A DNA stretch of 39,164 bases from the NCBI GenBank assembly GCA_030377965.1, contig JAUCGE010000020.1:1-39164 (forward strand). Direction: 5' to 3'. The notes below the pieces were generated by a model, which ran no database searches, had not been told where the DNA came from, and saw only the letters and a list, made by a program, of their open reading frames with translations. This document shows, piece by piece, positions 1 to 8,327 of this stretch. Source of the DNA: Desulfobacterales bacterium HSG16. Lineage in GTDB: Bacteria > Desulfobacterota > Desulfobacteria > Desulfobacterales > HSG16. The position numbers and the translations under genes are program-made. The first letter of the stretch is position 1. Each line of letters starts with the position of its first letter.

Positions 1-127
1 AACATATGGTGGGAAGGGACTTGGGGAGATTACAGCCTACTCCTGCGCTGCAATATAAAATGTAATGGCTATTTTTTTCAATAAACCTGAATTGTGTTGT
101 CAAGCTTTAAAAACTTGATAGTCGAGT
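1..127 (+). mobile_element. 3' end of IS4-superfamily-like insertion sequence
   Basis: Bases 1-127 are identical, in reverse complement, to 37610-37736, the end of the IS at the other side of the window. Bases 3-65 encode the last residues of the transposase and its TAA stop; 66-127 are the untranslated IS end, which includes a short palindrome (CAAGCTTTAAAAACTTG). Identity stops after GTCGAGT at 121-127, which marks the IS boundary. The rest of this copy lies outside the window. The element interrupts the restriction-modification gene that follows. Confidence 0.85.
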
Positions 128-1449
128 TTCAAGACTCGCAGCTTATTATGGACAAGGGTGAGGATACTCATAAAAAAGCAAAGCGTGAGCTTCAGAAACG
201 TCTGGATAAATTAAACGGAAAGCTGAATGAATATCTTGGCTTTGCGTATTATGAGATTGATAAAAAAATGCAACAAAAGGAATATGCAGAGTGGCTGGAA
301 TCCCATCAGCCTTTTCACTGGATATCGGAGTTTTATGAGATTATCAATGGGAAGGGCGGATTTGATGTGGTTATTGGGAATCCGCCTTATGTTGTGTATT
401 CTGACACCAAATTTCATTATAATATAATGAATTATAAATCCATTGATTGCAAGGATTTATATGGTTTTGTAATTGAGAGATCTTATAGTTTGAATTGTAA
501 AAATGGAAGAAATGGAATGATTATTCCAATATCGATCATAAGCACTGACGGATTTAGAAATCTCAGAAAATTAATGGTAGATTGTTCAAGCCACCTTTAT
601 TTTTCAAGCTATGCGATGCGACCTGGAAAATTATTTGATGGTGTTGATAAACACTTAACAATATTTCTTGCATGTATTGGTAACCAATCTGCTTTATATA
701 GTTCAAAATATTATAGGTGGAAAAGTGACGCAAGAAATGAGTTACTTGATTCGATGAGTTATGTTGAAATAAATAATTCCATCTTGCATAATTCTTCAAT
801 TCCAAAGATTTCAACCCTAATTGAAAGTTCAATACTGTCAAAGCTTAAATTAAATAGCTCAATTGATCATTGTTTAACAGGGGCAGGAAATCACAATGGT
901 TATCACACTAGGAAGCTTAGGTATTTTGTTCAATTTTTAGATTGTGTCCCCAAAATTTTTGAAGAAAATGGTTGTTTACGTGTAACCTCAGAATTAAAAA
1001 CATTAAAATTTCCAAGTGAAACTAAAAGATTCATAGGAATTGCAGTATATTTATCTGATATTTTTTTTTGGTATTACATAGATTATTCTGATTGTAGAAA
1101 TGTAAATAAACGTGAAGTCTATAGCTTTCCTTTCTCCATGAGAGCATTATCTCTCGAATCAAGTAACAATTTGTATAAGTTGGGTAACAGTTTGTTGGAT
1201 AACCTTCAAGAAAACTCGTATTATAAGACAGCGGCTTATAAAAAATATGGGGTACTTAAAATGCAAACTTTCCAACCAAGAAAATCCAAACCCATCATAG
1301 ACCAAATCGACACAGTCCTGGCCCAGCACTACAACTTCACAGAAGAAGAACTCGACTTTATCATCAACTATGACATAAAATATCGCATGGGTAAGGAACT
1401 TGATTCCTATATTGAGGGAACTCTGAATAAAAAAAGCGATGGTAATTAG
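128..1449 (+). pseudogene. Eco57I-type restriction-modification methylase, 5'-truncated by IS
   Basis: This is the C-terminal part of a type IIG/Eco57I-class DNA adenine N6-methyltransferase, which would modify (and possibly cleave) DNA. The catalytic motif IV NPPY is visible in FDVVIGNPPYVVYS, about 95 codons in. It is preceded by a helical segment and SHQPFHWISEFYEI, an arrangement typical of this family, and followed by a target-recognition-like region that ends in DFIINYDIKYRMG. The SAM-binding motif I and the whole N-terminal half (family members are usually around 1000 aa) are missing, because the IS end stops at 127. An open frame can be read from a GTG at 94 inside the IS, but that start is an artefact of the fusion. 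The stop is 2 nt from the ATG of the DUF1016 gene. Loss of motif I makes the fragment almost certainly inactive as a methylase. Confidence 0.85.
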
Positions 1450-1451
1450 TT

Positions 1452-2450
1452 ATGGCTGAAGAACTGCAAAGCCAGTTTTATGAAATCCTGGATCAAATAC
1501 AGAAGACCAGAATAAAAGCCTATTCTCGGGTCAACTCAATCTTGATGGAACTCTATTGGAATGTTGGTAAATATATCTCGGAACAGGTAAACGCTAATGA
1601 ATGGGGAAAAGGTGTTGTCAAAGAACTGGCGATTTTTATCAAAACCAAGGACCCGGATATCAAAGGTTTCAGCCCCAGAAATATCTGGAGAATGAAACAG
1701 TTTTACGAAACTTACACTGAAAAAGAAAAACTGTCCACACTGTGGTCACAAATTACCTGGAGCCATAATCGCCGTATTATGACGATTAAAACTTCAGAAG
1801 AAAGAGAATTTTACCTCCAATTATGTGCAAAACAAAAATATAGCGTTCGGGAATTGGAAAGACTCATTAACACATCGACTTTTGAGCGTACAATGTTATC
1901 GGATGAGAAGTTGTCAGAAGCTGTCAGACAATTGCCACAGTCAACAAAAGGAGTTTTTAAGGATCAGTATGTGTTTGAATTTTTAAACATACCCACACTG
2001 CATAAAGAAAAAGATTTGCAGAAAGCACTGGTCAGATCTTTAAAGGATTTTATTCTTGAACTTGGTATAGGTTTCACTTTTATTGGTGAAAACTATCGTT
2101 TGCAGGTTGGAACAGATGATTTTTTTATTGATTTATTATTTTACCATCGTCATCTCCAATGTCTGGTAGCTTTTGAACTTAAAACCACTAAATTTAAACC
2201 TGCTCACTTAGGTCAACTGGAGTTTTATTTAGAAGCTTTAGATCGTGATGTCAAACTATTGCATGAAAATCAAAGTATTGGCGTTTTACTCTGCCGGGAA
2301 AAAAATGATGAAATTGTTGAATATGCCCTAAGTCGTTCTGTCAGCCCAGCAGTTATATCTGAATATGAGACAAAGCTTATACCCAGAGAATTGTTAAGAA
2401 AAAAACTGAACGAATTTTATACACTGATTGAAAGTAATGAGGAGAGTTAA
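1452..2450 (+). CDS. YhcG-family (DUF1016) PD-(D/E)XK nuclease
   Basis: A 332-aa protein of the YhcG/DUF1016 family. The N-terminal half is helical and DNA-binding (SRVNSILMELYWNVGKYIS, then SPRNIWRMKQFYETY). The C-terminal half is a PD-(D/E)XK nuclease-like fold, seen in FFIDLLFYHRHLQCLVAFELKTTKFKPAHLGQLEFYLEALD, where D of FIDLL, E and K of ELK, and Q of GQLEFY fit the family active site. Length is normal and the gene looks intact. It starts 2 nt after the methylase fragment with no clear Shine-Dalgarno, so translation was probably coupled to it. Such genes are commonly found among restriction-modification genes; the exact role is not settled. Its TAA stop overlaps the first bases of a small palindromic element. 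Confidence 0.9.
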   Translation: MAEELQSQFYEILDQIQKTRIKAYSRVNSILMELYWNVGKYISEQVNANEWGKGVVKELAIFIKTKDPDIKGFSPRNIWRMKQFYETYTEKEKLSTLWSQITWSHNRRIMTIKTSEEREFYLQLCAKQKYSVRELERLINTSTFERTMLSDEKLSEAVRQLPQSTKGVFKDQYVFEFLNIPTLHKEKDLQKALVRSLKDFILELGIGFTFIGENYRLQVGTDDFFIDLLFYHRHLQCLVAFELKTTKFKPAHLGQLEFYLEALDRDVKLLHENQSIGVLLCREKNDEIVEYALSRSVSPAVISEYETKLIPRELLRKKLNEFYTLIESNEES

Positions 2451-2573
2451 GTACCTACCCAATAATTTATTGACATTAATGTAGGGGCAGGCCTTGTGCC
2501 TGCCCTTGTACGGAGGGCAACCACGAGGGTTTGCCCCTACAATAAATGCAACATAATTTATGCACAGGTACTT
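2449..2573. repeat. MITE-like palindromic element, copy 1 (AAGTACCT ends)
   Basis: A 125-bp element bounded by AAGTACCT (2449-2456) and AGGTACTT (2566-2573). The imperfect terminal inverted repeat extends about 45 bp on each side to GTAGGGGCA / TGCCCCTAC. An inner palindrome repeats GGGGCAGGCC and GGGCAACC motifs. It carries no ORF. Related copies are at 16652-16787, 31916-32118 and, as a remnant, 35385-35486. The left end overlaps the stop codon of the DUF1016 gene. Confidence 0.75.
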
Positions 2574-2596
2574 TAATTGGTGTATGATCCAGAATT

Positions 2597-2689
2597 GCAG
2601 AGTTACTGAAAAAACTCGATTTTATTATCAACTGCGATATGAAATACCGCATGGGAGAGGAACTTGATGCTTTTACCAGAATATTGTGA
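2597..2689 (+). pseudogene. Second copy of Eco57I-type methylase C-terminal tail
   Basis: This short frame reads AELLKKLDFIINCDMKYRMG and then EELDAFTRIL before a TGA at 2687-2689. It matches the end of the truncated methylase (EELDFIINYDIKYRMGKELDSYIEG). It is therefore the last ~30 codons of a related methylase gene, separated from the first copy by the DUF1016 gene and the palindromic element. It ends directly at the start of the HerA gene, which suggests that a methylase was once immediately upstream of HerA in the same operon. Confidence 0.75.
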
Positions 2690-4509
2690 GAATGAATATG
2701 GCTATTTTTAAATTTGATAAATTTTCTGAACTTGGAACAGTGCGGGAAGTTGATGCCCGTACAGTATCCATTTTAGTAGAAAAGGATGAATACCTGAAAA
2801 AGGCCAGAGTCGGACAGCTTGTTGCTGTGGAACTTTCCGGAGCATCTGAGACTTGGCTCATCGCCATTATTGAAAAAGTTATCCGATCTGTAAGTCAACA
2901 GCATTCTGATTCGGATAGTTCCGATGAAAAAAACAATGAGAAACAAGAATTCGTTGTAAATACTGTAAAGCTGATTTTAGTTGGCACATTATCATGGGCG
3001 GCCATTGAAGAAAAACTTGTCTTCACCCGCTCTATTTCACAAGCTCCTGTAATAACCGATAAATGTTATGTCCTTCTGGGCAAACGACTTGAAATATTTA
3101 TGTCTGTTTTATCAGAATCAGAGAAAGGAACATATTCTTTAGAGCTTGGAACATATGCCATTGACGATACGGCAAAAGCTTTTCTTGATGGCAACAAGTT
3201 TTTTCAACGCCATGCCGCAATTCTTGGCAGCACAGGATCTGGAAAATCGTGGACAGCAGCGTCTATTTTGGAACGTGCGGCTGAACTGCCCGCAGCCAAT
3301 TTAATTGTTTTTGATCTTCATGGCGAATACCGCAAGCTTTCTTATGCCCGTCAGTTACGCATACCTGGCCCGGAAGAACTTGGAACATCAAGCGATGAAT
3401 TGCTATATCTGCCATATTGGCTGTTAAACGCTGAAGAAATGCAGGCCATGTTTATAGATCGTTCCGAATTCAGCGCTCATAATCAGATCATGGCTTTTCA
3501 AGACGCTGTTTTTGCCATGAAAAAAGAAACCTTCAATGAATTGGCTGAAAATGATTGGGCGATTAGGTTTATTAAAGATCCGCCTGCACTCGTGCCTCCA
3601 CCACCTGCGACCGTCAAAAATTTATCGAATGCTATAAAAGAAGCCCTGAATGCGCTTACCCTTGACAGTCCGATTCCTTTTTCATTAAAAAGGGTTATTA
3701 AAACCCTGAAAGATAGGAATGAAGAAAGGGTTCAGAGTACGCGCGGATTGAAATATGGTCAGTTTTTCGGCCAATTCAGCCGGCTGTTGACGAGATTGAA
3801 TAGCAAGCTGAATGATAAACGATACGGATTTCTTTTTAATGCTCCAAAGTCAGAGCATAGCTATGATTCCATGTCAAAAATAGTTTCAAAATTAATGGAT
3901 TACACAGGAAAAAATGCTCAAATAAAAATAATCGATTTCTCTGAAGTTCCCGCAGATATTTTGCCTGTAATTGTAGGGCTTGTTGCACGCATTGTCTATC
4001 AGGTACAATTCTGGACAGACCAGGATAAAAGGCATCCTTTAGCCATTGTGTGTGATGAGGCTCACATGTATTTACCTGAAAAAGCAGGTAAAAATCCTAT
4101 AGAGATGCGAGCAGTCGAGTCGCTGGAAAAAATTGCAAAAGAAGGACGCAAATATGGTGTTTCTTTGATAATTATAAGTCAACGACCATCTGATATAAGT
4201 ACGACAATTTTAAGTCAATGCAACAATGTCATTGCTCTGCGGTTGACAAACGGAGCTGATCGCAGTACAGTCAATAAATTAATGCCGGAAAGTCTTGAAA
4301 ACTTTTTAGATGTATTACCAATTATGGATGCAGGGGAAGCAATTGTTGTTGGAGATTCGGTACTACTGCCAAGTAGAATAAAAATTCAAGAGCCGAAAGA
4401 AAAACCCCTGAGTGCAACCGTTGACTTCTGGTCAGAATGGATGGAAAAAATAGAAAAGCCGGATTTTGATAAGTCTGTGGAGAATATGCGAAAGCAGAAA
4501 AGGAAATAA
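2686..4509 (+). CDS. HerA-like hexameric DNA-translocating ATPase
   Basis: A 607-aa FtsK/HerA-superfamily ATPase (DUF87 type). Residues ~1-100 resemble a HAS-barrel. Walker A is GSTGSGKS at 181-188; Walker B is IVCDEAH, with D457 and E458. A sensor-like segment SLIIISQRPSDIS follows. HerA proteins form hexameric motors that pump DNA for a partner nuclease (NurA, or SIR2/DUF4297 effectors in defence systems). No NurA, SIR2 or DUF4297 gene is seen beside it; the next gene is a second ATPase. The GTG at 2686 is the longest start; ATGs at 2692 and 2698 are equally possible and no strong ribosome-binding site decides. It overlaps the stop of the methylase remnant by 4 nt and lies 5 nt from the next gene, so it leads a tight operon. 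Confidence 0.9.
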   Translation: MRMNMAIFKFDKFSELGTVREVDARTVSILVEKDEYLKKARVGQLVAVELSGASETWLIAIIEKVIRSVSQQHSDSDSSDEKNNEKQEFVVNTVKLILVGTLSWAAIEEKLVFTRSISQAPVITDKCYVLLGKRLEIFMSVLSESEKGTYSLELGTYAIDDTAKAFLDGNKFFQRHAAILGSTGSGKSWTAASILERAAELPAANLIVFDLHGEYRKLSYARQLRIPGPEELGTSSDELLYLPYWLLNAEEMQAMFIDRSEFSAHNQIMAFQDAVFAMKKETFNELAENDWAIRFIKDPPALVPPPPATVKNLSNAIKEALNALTLDSPIPFSLKRVIKTLKDRNEERVQSTRGLKYGQFFGQFSRLLTRLNSKLNDKRYGFLFNAPKSEHSYDSMSKIVSKLMDYTGKNAQIKIIDFSEVPADILPVIVGLVARIVYQVQFWTDQDKRHPLAIVCDEAHMYLPEKAGKNPIEMRAVESLEKIAKEGRKYGVSLIIISQRPSDISTTILSQCNNVIALRLTNGADRSTVNKLMPESLENFLDVLPIMDAGEAIVVGDSVLLPSRIKIQEPKEKPLSATVDFWSEWMEKIEKPDFDKSVENMRKQKRK

Positions 4510-4514
4510 GTAAG

Positions 4515-6428
4515 ATGAAACTCAATCGTTTTGGAATAAATCTTGATGAGGGTATTCCGTTAAATGAAAACTCGCTTGAGAAACTATATGTGAATTGCTT
4601 TGATGATACGGTTTCACAAATAACTGACTGGATAAAAGACAATGAAACAAAAAAACAGTTATTATTTGGTGGTCAGATTGGAGCAGGTAAAAGTACTCTG
4701 ATGGCAAAAATATTCTCTGATAATAGTTTAAAACCGAATAGTTTAAAACCGGATATAACGCTTAAATTTGATAGAGAAGGGCTTAACCTGGATGAAGGTG
4801 ATTTTCTCAGTATTATTTTAGTTGAGTTTGTTAAAAGAGCAATTGGTCATGAACTAAATTTATCTTTCTCAAAATTACCCTCAGAAGTTTTTGGGTTGGC
4901 AGATGAGGATTGGCAGGGCATTCTAAACGTATTGTGTTCGAACATATTTTCATTAAAAGCACTTGAAAATAAAATATCAGCAAGAAAATTAATTACAAAA
5001 CACGCTGATTATATTATTGAAGTTATTTCCAAAATCGGAAAAATACTAGAAAGTCACAAAAAATCACCGCTTTTTATTTTTGCATCAGGATTGGATAAAT
5101 ATGACCCTCAAAAGCACACATTTAAATTATCCCTTGGCAATTCGATACGTATCCTTTCAAAATATAAGACTTTATACGAAGTAAATGCAGTGCATCTTTT
5201 TTTACCTGACAACACATCTCCGTTTTTTTCCGGTTCCAGAAAAATTTTTATACAAACAATGAGTAGCAGAGATATGATGGAAGTTCTTGAAAAACGAATG
5301 GGAATATATGCAGAACCAATCAAAGAAGAGCTTGAGCTTATTGCTGAATGGTCAGGAGGGAATCCACGTCAGGCAATTCGCCTTCTTGTGCATTATCAGG
5401 CTGCAAGAAAAAATAAGAAACTGGATAAAGCAGGTAGGCTGGCAATCGCAATAAAAAGAAGCACTGATGATTTTTTTGCTTTCGCCAGGAAACCTTCGAC
5501 CGATTTGATCAAAACTGTTTCCAAAGATCATAACATTCAAACATCATTATTTTATCTGGCCGGCGATAAGGAAACCGCCTTGGGATCTCTTTATGGTAAC
5601 TGGATATTTATCACAAGAGATTCCGCTGATAGTTCGTGGCCTGTTATCATAAACCCCTTATCGAAACCATTTTTTGAAAGTGACAAAATTTTGTCAGAAG
5701 AACCGGAGCAAAAACTTTTGCTCAAATATGCTGAAGCAAATGAAATGAGTCCAACCGGTCTTAGCTTTGACATGCTTGTAAATGATACTCCCGGAAAAAG
5801 TGCGGATGAGTTATTGCAGGATTTTTTTTCAATGGGGTTTGAAGAACCTTTACCTCTGAATATTACCGAAGTATTTGAAGTGATAAGTGCAGCCCTGCTT
5901 TCAAAAGATAGAAAAGACAGAATTTTAATTGGATATAAAGACAAGAATATTCTTGATGCTGCGCGGGCTTACCTGTTTGCAAAAGCTAATTCTTATGAGT
6001 ACCAAAGGTTTGAACATCTTGTTCTTCAAGGTGGTAAGGATAAAGAGCCAATTATTAAGCTTGAAGAAGCACTGAATTTAGATACAGATATAATTTCTCT
6101 GGATTTTACGGGGCAATTCAACGAAAATCAGCAGGAAGCCCTTGATAAATATCGAGACAACCTTATTGATTATCAAATGCTATGGTGGATATCGTTAGAA
6201 GATTTAAGGGAATATCTGCCAAACTGGGTTCAGCTAAGGGAATTATTTGAAGTTTTTATTCTTGAAGATGAGTTATTAGTCAGCTTGTCAATTGAGGACA
6301 TAGAATCTGATTTGGCATTTTTTGAAGATCTGGTTGAGTCGGAGGAAAGTGCAGAATATTCAATGGTGACAAACCTTAAAATTGTACTTGAATATTTAAA
6401 ACAGAACAGAGGGAACGATAATGGATGA
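4515..6428 (+). CDS. Large AAA-type ATPase partner of HerA, degenerate Walker B
   Basis: A 637-aa P-loop protein whose family I cannot name. Walker A is GGQIGAGKST at residues 52-61. The expected Walker B hhhhDE position reads LFIFASGLDKYDP (about 186-198), without the usual DD/DE pair. GGNPRQAIRLL near residue 281 resembles the sensor-2/lid helix of ORC/Cdc6- and STAND-like ATPases. Residues ~300-637 are a long, acidic tail with no recognised domain. A 15-bp in-frame tandem duplication gives NSLKPNSLKP (4729-4758). The ATG is preceded by AAGGAAATAAGTAAG, a plausible ribosome-binding site. It follows HerA by 5 nt and overlaps the next gene by 8 nt, so the three are co-translated. A loader or sensor ATPase for HerA is my inference. 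Confidence 0.75.
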   Translation: MKLNRFGINLDEGIPLNENSLEKLYVNCFDDTVSQITDWIKDNETKKQLLFGGQIGAGKSTLMAKIFSDNSLKPNSLKPDITLKFDREGLNLDEGDFLSIILVEFVKRAIGHELNLSFSKLPSEVFGLADEDWQGILNVLCSNIFSLKALENKISARKLITKHADYIIEVISKIGKILESHKKSPLFIFASGLDKYDPQKHTFKLSLGNSIRILSKYKTLYEVNAVHLFLPDNTSPFFSGSRKIFIQTMSSRDMMEVLEKRMGIYAEPIKEELELIAEWSGGNPRQAIRLLVHYQAARKNKKLDKAGRLAIAIKRSTDDFFAFARKPSTDLIKTVSKDHNIQTSLFYLAGDKETALGSLYGNWIFITRDSADSSWPVIINPLSKPFFESDKILSEEPEQKLLLKYAEANEMSPTGLSFDMLVNDTPGKSADELLQDFFSMGFEEPLPLNITEVFEVISAALLSKDRKDRILIGYKDKNILDAARAYLFAKANSYEYQRFEHLVLQGGKDKEPIIKLEEALNLDTDIISLDFTGQFNENQQEALDKYRDNLIDYQMLWWISLEDLREYLPNWVQLRELFEVFILEDELLVSLSIEDIESDLAFFEDLVESEESAEYSMVTNLKIVLEYLKQNRGNDNG

Positions 6429-7116
6429 AAACATAAAGAATGATATGATTCGAGCCTACCTCTGGCAGGAAGTTATAATGTTGGCTTTTTTACCTTCCAG
6501 AGGAAAAGATCAGAAAACGTGGCTGCAAATGTATAATAAGAGCATAAACGAATTTTGGGAAACAGATGAATACCCACCGTCTCCCTCATCGCATCATAGA
6601 AACGAACCACCAATTACAGGGGAAATTACATACTCAGCAATAGACATGTTATTTGACTATACCATTTCAAATAATTCTACATTTGCAGTAAGACTCTTAC
6701 ATACGTCTAATACAAAGGATTTAATGTGGACTCATGACGTTGATAGCAGATATTTTATTTTTCCAATACAATCAATTTTGAATCAATATAACAAAAGAAA
6801 AACGTTTCTAAAGGAAGATATATCACATATTGAAAGCGTATTGGACGGACTTATTTTTCATCCAAGGGTTCATCAGCATATTGAGTCTCCCTTAAATAAT
6901 CATGAAATAAGGATTGGGGGTGGGATTGACAACCCATTTTTATACCTGTTTCACCTGCGATATCAATTATGTCCTATCTCTGAAAAAAGAGATAACGAAA
7001 AAAAGAGGCTGATAGAATTGTTCACAAATGCTATCAAAAATAAATCTAAGACTGATAAATCTAAGACTGATAAATCTAAGATTACTCCTAAAGACCTTTT
7101 CATGAGAACATGGTAA
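6421..7116 (+). CDS. Unrecognised 231-aa protein, third gene of HerA operon
   Basis: I do not recognise this family with certainty. Its ATG lies within the end of the preceding ATPase gene (8-nt overlap, ATGGATGA) and a GAGGG ribosome-binding site sits about 8 nt upstream, so it belongs to the same operon. No membrane segment or signal peptide is visible. A His-rich stretch (FHPRVHQHIESP) followed by HEIRIGGGIDNPFLYLFHLRYQ looks like a conserved core and could include an active or binding site. The C-terminus has a 15-bp tandem repeat that gives SKTDKSKTDKSK (7047-7080), followed by ITPKDLFMRTW. It may be the effector or specificity component of the HerA-ATPase module; that is inference from position alone. 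Confidence 0.7.
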   Translation: MDENIKNDMIRAYLWQEVIMLAFLPSRGKDQKTWLQMYNKSINEFWETDEYPPSPSSHHRNEPPITGEITYSAIDMLFDYTISNNSTFAVRLLHTSNTKDLMWTHDVDSRYFIFPIQSILNQYNKRKTFLKEDISHIESVLDGLIFHPRVHQHIESPLNNHEIRIGGGIDNPFLYLFHLRYQLCPISEKRDNEKKRLIELFTNAIKNKSKTDKSKTDKSKITPKDLFMRTW

Positions 7117-7171
7117 AAAAATATTGCCGCTGCATTATCAAGACAATTAAAAGAAAAATTATGAAATTTAC

Positions 7172-7621
7172 ATGATGACATATTTTGGTAATAAAAAAAT
7201 TATTAAAAACTATAAGACAGCATTTTTCTGTTCCCGAAAATGTCCGGCTGATATCATCCTCAGAAGCTTTGACTGGGCCAAAAATAAAAAAGGCAAGGGT
7301 GAATGCGTGATATCATGTTGTCACAGCAGAATTGAAAAAGATGTCTTTGATATTTTATTAAAAGGAACCCAGCCTCTTATATTAGTACTGGCAAGGGGAA
7401 TGAAGAAAAGATGGCCTAAAGAAATTAAAAAAGCTGTGGAACAGAACAGGCTACTGGTAATGAGTCCGTTCGATAAAATGATAACACATATCACCCAGGA
7501 AACAGCAAATAAAAGAAATGAAATAATGGTTAATATTGCAGATGAAGTGTTCCTGGCTTATGCAACCCGAAACGGAAATTTAGATAATTTGCTGAAAAGG
7601 GTAAAAATAAAAAGGCTATAA
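7172..7621 (+). CDS. DprA/SLOG-like Rossmann-fold protein
   Basis: A 149-aa protein resembling the short DprA/Smf-related (SLOG superfamily) proteins often annotated as DNA-processing or nucleotide-binding. Diagnostic segments are FCSRKCPADIILRSFDWA near the N-terminus, ISCCHSRIEKDVFDILLKGTQP in the middle, LVLARGMKKRW, and IADEVFLAYA. It lacks the C-terminal domain of true DprA and is about half its length, so it should not be called dprA. The ATG at 7172 is followed by a second at 7175; no clear ribosome-binding site is seen. It is 55 nt downstream of the HerA operon on the same strand. It could be a fourth member of that module or an independent gene. Confidence 0.75.
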   Translation: MMTYFGNKKIIKNYKTAFFCSRKCPADIILRSFDWAKNKKGKGECVISCCHSRIEKDVFDILLKGTQPLILVLARGMKKRWPKEIKKAVEQNRLLVMSPFDKMITHITQETANKRNEIMVNIADEVFLAYATRNGNLDNLLKRVKIKRL

Positions 7622-7900
7622 CTATTATACGGTTTTATCATCTTCATCAATGATATAGATCTGGCGTATAAAATAAATTTATCTTAACAAAACAGGAGGT
7701 ATGACAATTATGAGTTTTGTAAGATTTTGTAAAAATTTACAAAAAATGGACAATTTTTCAAAACTAACTCATATAAGAACCACTAACAAGGTGGCCATTT
7801 ACCAAATTGCTATTTTCGAAATAAATAGCACTACCACAATATATAGATCCAAATGCAATATGAAGCACAATATATCGATGTGGTTCTCTGCGTTTTTATT
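7622..7900. other. AT-rich spacer with possible small ORF
   Basis: No recognisable gene. A strong AGGAGGT (7694-7700) precedes two in-frame ATGs (7701 and 7710); the second is optimally spaced and opens a ~70-codon frame to 7919. Its product is not recognised, and its 3' end overlaps the toxin gene on the other strand, so I treat it as doubtful. It might be the start of a gene lost by rearrangement. Confidence 0.3.
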
Positions 7901-8128
7901 TTATGCGCCGGCTCTATAGGCTGCTATTCGATATTGTTGCCTTGCATATGTAAAATGGTAAGATTGAATACCAGTTAAATCTCCAGTAAGGCTGACTCCA
8001 ATTTCAGGATTTTCCAATATTTCAGGAATGAAATCATTTTTGATTTTTTTTCTTATCGGAGTGTCAATCTTTTTAAGATCCTTCTTTACCTGTGGGTGGT
8101 ATTCATCTTTATACATCGAAAACTTCAT
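7901..8128 (-). CDS. RelE/ParE-family toxin, probably C-terminally truncated
   Basis: A 75-aa protein with the typical RelE/ParE pattern: YHPQVKKDLKKID, then PEIGVSLTGDLTGIQSYHF, then ARQQYRIAAY. Such toxins are ribosome-dependent or free mRNA interferases, or gyrase inhibitors, neutralised by the antitoxin encoded just upstream. The family usually runs 10-20 residues further past YRI with a final beta strand; here the frame stops after RAGA, so the C-terminal strand may be missing and activity is uncertain. The start overlaps the end of the antitoxin gene by 20 nt, a usual TA arrangement. Confidence 0.75.
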   Translation of the reverse strand: MKFSMYKDEYHPQVKKDLKKIDTPIRKKIKNDFIPEILENPEIGVSLTGDLTGIQSYHFTYARQQYRIAAYRAGA

Positions 8129-8297
8129 CTCTTGATAAATATTTCACTTTCTTTTTTTTAAAATCTTCGGTACGCTTTACAAGTTCCTTCCCTTCTTCAG
8201 ATAGTAGTAAAAGCAAAGTTTCCATTTCACTATCATTCATACTGTTGATTATAGCTGCAACCTGTTGAACAGGTATATTTATCATTAGTTGAGGCAT
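8109..8297 (-). CDS. Antitoxin of RelE-type toxin-antitoxin pair
   Basis: A small protein starting MPQLMINIPVQQV. It has a helical middle (ISEMETLLLLLSEEG-like; the actual residues are NDSEMETLLLLL) and a charged C-terminal tail (KRTEDFKKKKVKYLSRDEVFDV) that is likely to wrap the toxin. The frame can be extended to a TTG at 8312, but GAAAGGA lies 5-8 nt before the ATG at 8297, so that start is preferred. It precedes and overlaps the RelE-like gene, as expected for co-expression and autoregulation. The assignment as antitoxin rests mainly on size and position. Confidence 0.7.
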   Translation of the reverse strand: MPQLMINIPVQQVAAIINSMNDSEMETLLLLLSEEGKELVKRTEDFKKKKVKYLSRDEVFDV

Positions 8298-8327
8298 ATT
8301 TTTTCCTTTCAAAATTCATGTATATCT

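Noticed and set aside
4322-4642. Minus-strand frame of 106 codons across the HerA/ATPase junction
   Set aside because: It lies opposite two well-supported genes, has no ribosome-binding site or recognisable motif, and is a shadow.
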